DNA of 7,641 nt, from positions 1 through 7,641 of the forward strand of contig JAEOSA010000092.1 of NCBI GenBank assembly GCA_016840595.1, written 5' to 3'. This DNA comes from Candidatus Hermodarchaeota archaeon. GTDB lineage: Archaea > Asgardarchaeota > Hermodarchaeia > Hermodarchaeales > Hermodarchaeaceae. The notes beneath the pieces were generated by a model. That model did no database searches. It had not been told where the DNA came from and was given only the letters and a program-made list of their open reading frames with translations. This document shows positions 7,301 through 7,641 of the stretch, piece after piece. The position numbers were made by a program, and so were the translations under genes. Within the stretch, counting starts at the first letter, position 1. Every line of letters begins with the position of its first letter.

Positions 7301-7641
7301 TTCCGATTTTGGACAGCATCAACGGTTCCCGGAGTTCCAGAACCGCAAGTGAATGTCATGATATGAGGCCAGTCACCATAGTTCTTGACATGGCACTGGG
7401 CACCTAACCACTGAGGATTCGCGGTTATGTCAAGAACGACATTGACAAGCGCAGTATCACCATGCCAATAGAAAGTGTAAGTAATTGTATAGTTGAGAAA
7501 ACCTGCAGCCCCATTACTCCCGCGATTAACAGTATCAGAGGTCTGATTACACCAAGGCGATGCAGAATTGCAATATCCACCATCGCTTGTAACGATTTTA
7601 ATTCGGGTGAATAGGGGTCCATCGTCAAGAATCCAAACCCC
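4363..7641 (-). CDS. Giant single-span surface protein with carbohydrate-enzyme-like N-terminal domain, Ig-like repeats and helical cytosolic tail (gene A, 5' end beyond window)
   Basis: Open from the right edge to a TAA at 4363-4365; 1092 codons are visible and the start lies outside. The Met at 7359 is internal: 94 in-frame residues precede it and no Shine-Dalgarno lies before it. Order of parts (numbered from the first visible residue): a beta-rich domain (1-232) resembling mutarotase-like supersandwich domains of carbohydrate enzymes; two small CnaB-like beta units (236-437); about four Ig-like repeats (440-868); a membrane span (874-895); a basic juxtamembrane segment; a charged cytosolic tail (897-1092) with a duplicated helical hairpin and final DLDEDEE. 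About 20 sequons lie only on the ectodomain side. Basic residues directly after the span fit the positive-inside rule and place the tail in the cytosol. The gene precedes its paralogue by 196 bp. Molecular function is unknown; a surface receptor or adhesin is an inference. Confidence 0.93.
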   Translation of the reverse strand, partial: GVWILDDGPLFTRIKIVTSDGGYCNSASPWCNQTSDTVNRGSNGAAGFLNYTITYTFYWHGDTALVNVVLDITANPQWLGAQCHVKNYGDWPHIMTFTCGSGTPGTVDAVQNRKAWNGSKYGLYNESVDGRRRDFPIEPWFVWYDDASEPGYDGTQHPTLGLIAKVNPVGWEVLSLAVSGMGDNTMLQQILREGHQGDFFIMPTGETFSYDYTVYTSAYGTNYDEVRSQTTKVNNPVSLTVGEQELYRHNILTITTQDVAGSNISSVTIYVYNSTLDLVRTGTTVASTIVFSKLDDDTYSIISNYTLLSTYGGSVTFQVNSTSIVLNHNIQRGWDLTVECQLSYLTLHIRDWYDDSTLPTYAEVFLDDTTSGTPIFALNASPSASTYMYPGQYDVNVRYIERFRIHNQTTPLTVSSIGDTISAIGVVAREHRTDLILKAPTTVPFVEIPYNVSRNFVVFYQDLDAGGAGIDVQATSIPYIANWTLFNSTADQVDSGQLTPVPGEIGNFSMTFDASLYLVNETYQIRFFLDADAPVDYWQAFLSVSIVIRGREVEIIPEFYSYTVFWNDTVTFAVYLNDTAENQPITGAVPQYFGIGFSGTMQPTGTPGWYEETLHVVSISVGTYTITIRAQIAAYEDATAQILLLVQEQPTQTKLISAQTEDQSGSIVIDLDPTEIWAPVGDMLILAFNYTGYWNQTIANATGNINYQVGNMPIDYLGNGLYQVIIDTSTIPIGSYSAAVAFYSPNFDVAIFPLTIEIRLVPTQVFLLNPVLNQTTYHELFVGDLFRIRVNFTDTHHGTPITGATLFLDIGSIGVLNQLMVEVPGLPGVYEVIGLSAPFDGFHDLTIRGGVENHEPANFVLQLRVRTHPITQSAIAIGLIAAIIGLMILVGWLLYTRIFAFPWLVRKMRKMAATLGKGRTPSLSGRDQRRIDTRPDQMTGFMQDAYGTANLAFVATAIPVSVVLDEREAEEVDIWHELDQLEGLGRDQKLELFEEMKRIPPKDRIWFLEDLKRQMADGTRFRRAPVAAAPEGLLDEAAEARIIQVRLDEIPALSEREKKTLFKQISGLPPEEQEEVFKTLREQYKDLDEDEE
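4390..4503 (-). repeat. Cytosolic helical hairpin, copy 2 (gene A)
   Basis: Residues 1047-1084 begin LDEIPALSEREKKTLFKQI, then LPPEEQ and VFKTLREQY, followed by the acidic end KDLDEDEE. It has the same helix-PP-helix plan as copy 1. The linker between the copies is Ala/Arg/Glu-rich. This looks like a small protein-binding or oligomerising module; no named family was recognised. Confidence 0.7.
4597..4710 (-). repeat. Cytosolic helical hairpin, copy 1 (gene A)
   Basis: Residues 978-1015 begin LDQLEGLGRDQKLELFEEM, then IPPKDR and WFLEDLKRQM. Two amphipathic helices appear to be joined by a PP turn. The unit aligns without gaps to a second copy 31 residues downstream, with 10 of 38 positions identical (L-D, L, K, L-F, P-P, L, Q) and most hydrophobic positions kept. 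Confidence 0.7.
4795..5013 (-). repeat. Conserved span/juxtamembrane block, copy in gene A
   Basis: Residues 877-949 (window numbering) are the partner of the block at the left edge. After the span comes FPWLVRKMRKM, likely a basic amphipathic helix lying on the inner membrane face, then the LGKGRTPSLSGRD linker and a TRPDQM motif. Conservation is much stronger here than in the ectodomains, pointing to a shared cytosolic partner or assembly function (inference). Confidence 0.9.
4957..5022 (-). other. Transmembrane segment of gene A
   Basis: Residues 874-895 (AIAIGLIAAIIGLMILVGWL and two more) form one hydrophobic span, followed at once by an Arg/Lys-rich stretch. By the positive-inside rule the repeats are outside and the tail of about 196 residues is in the cytosol. 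Confidence 0.92.
5038..6324 (-). repeat. About four tandem Ig-like repeats in gene A
   Basis: Residues 440-868 split into units of about 95-115 residues (roughly 440-555, 556-648, 649-760, 761-868). The last unit carries VPTQV then VGDLFRIRVNFTDTHH and ATLFLDI. The last unit of the neighbouring gene shows the same order: VPTAI, TGELFWITVSLEDTYH and ATLYITI. Homology therefore reaches beyond the membrane block into the membrane-proximal repeat. The units likely form an extracellular stalk. Confidence 0.7.
6331..6936 (-). other. Two small CnaB-like beta units in gene A
   Basis: Residues about 236-327 contain the pattern SVTIYVYNSTLDLVRTGTT followed by a 'DDDTYSI' turn. Residues about 334-437 contain YLTLHIRDWYDDSTLPTYAEV followed by a 'YPGQYDVNV' turn, written here in overlapping short pieces. 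A strand carrying a modified noun-like loop, then D/PG-x-Y, is the usual look of CnaB or carboxypeptidase-regulatory-like prealbumin folds. They probably link the N-terminal domain to the Ig-like stalk. No isopeptide-forming Lys/Asn pair could be assigned. Confidence 0.45.
6946..7641 (-). other. Mutarotase-like / carbohydrate-enzyme-like beta domain of gene A (partial)
   Basis: Residues 1-232 read as a long succession of beta strands. The start, GPLFTRIKIV, then LNYTITYTFYW, a strand ALVNVVLDI, a later GLIAKV, and the closing 'PTGETFSYDYTVYTSA', resemble the strand order of supersandwich domains found in polysaccharide lyases, alpha-mannosidases and mutarotase-like proteins. That resemblance is from memory of pattern, not a search. 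Four cysteines (24, 31, 83, 99) occur here in an otherwise Cys-poor protein and could form disulfides. The N-terminal part of the domain, and any catalytic region before it, lies outside the window. Confidence 0.4.

Noticed and set aside
7357..7359. ATG at 7359 as the start of gene A
   Set aside because: The frame stays open for 94 more codons to the edge with a continuous beta-rich domain, and no ribosome-binding site precedes the ATG.

Overview
The window holds two very long, tandem genes, both on the minus strand and both cut by a window edge. Each encodes a giant cell-surface protein anchored by one C-terminal membrane span. No RNA gene, mobile element, CRISPR array or plus-strand gene can be supported. 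The organism is most likely an archaeon: there is a BRE/TATA-like promoter upstream of the complete start, both ectodomains are built from beta-sandwich repeats dense in N-x-S/T sequons, and cysteine is scarce. The style (stacked Ig-like units, one C-terminal span, a strongly basic juxtamembrane stretch and a charged helical tail) recalls large surface proteins of Asgard archaea, perhaps Heimdallarchaeia-like. That placement rests on memory of the protein style, not on a marker gene.

Layout, in the direction of transcription (right to left). Gene A enters from the right edge at 7641 and stops at 4363 (1092 codons seen, start missing). Its visible protein runs: a large beta-rich domain reminiscent of carbohydrate-active mutarotase-like sandwiches; two small CnaB-like beta domains; about four Ig-like repeats; one membrane span; and a cytosolic tail of about 196 residues containing a duplicated 38-residue helical hairpin and ending in an acidic cluster. 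A 196-bp intergenic region follows (4167-4362), with a hairpin just past the stop of gene A, a BRE/TATA-like element flanked by 6-bp inverted arms, and a Shine-Dalgarno sequence. Gene B starts at 4166 and runs off the left edge (1388 complete codons, no stop seen). It has a signal peptide, a jelly-roll-like N-terminal domain, further beta units, about six Ig-like repeats, a membrane span and the start of a cytosolic tail.

The two proteins are paralogues. Over 73 residues spanning the membrane segment and the basic juxtamembrane region they align without gaps at 47 identities (hand count), while their N-terminal domains look unrelated. This suggests a family in which a constant membrane/cytosolic module is joined to variable external recognition domains. 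A function in adhesion, glycan binding or signalling is plausible but not shown by the sequence.
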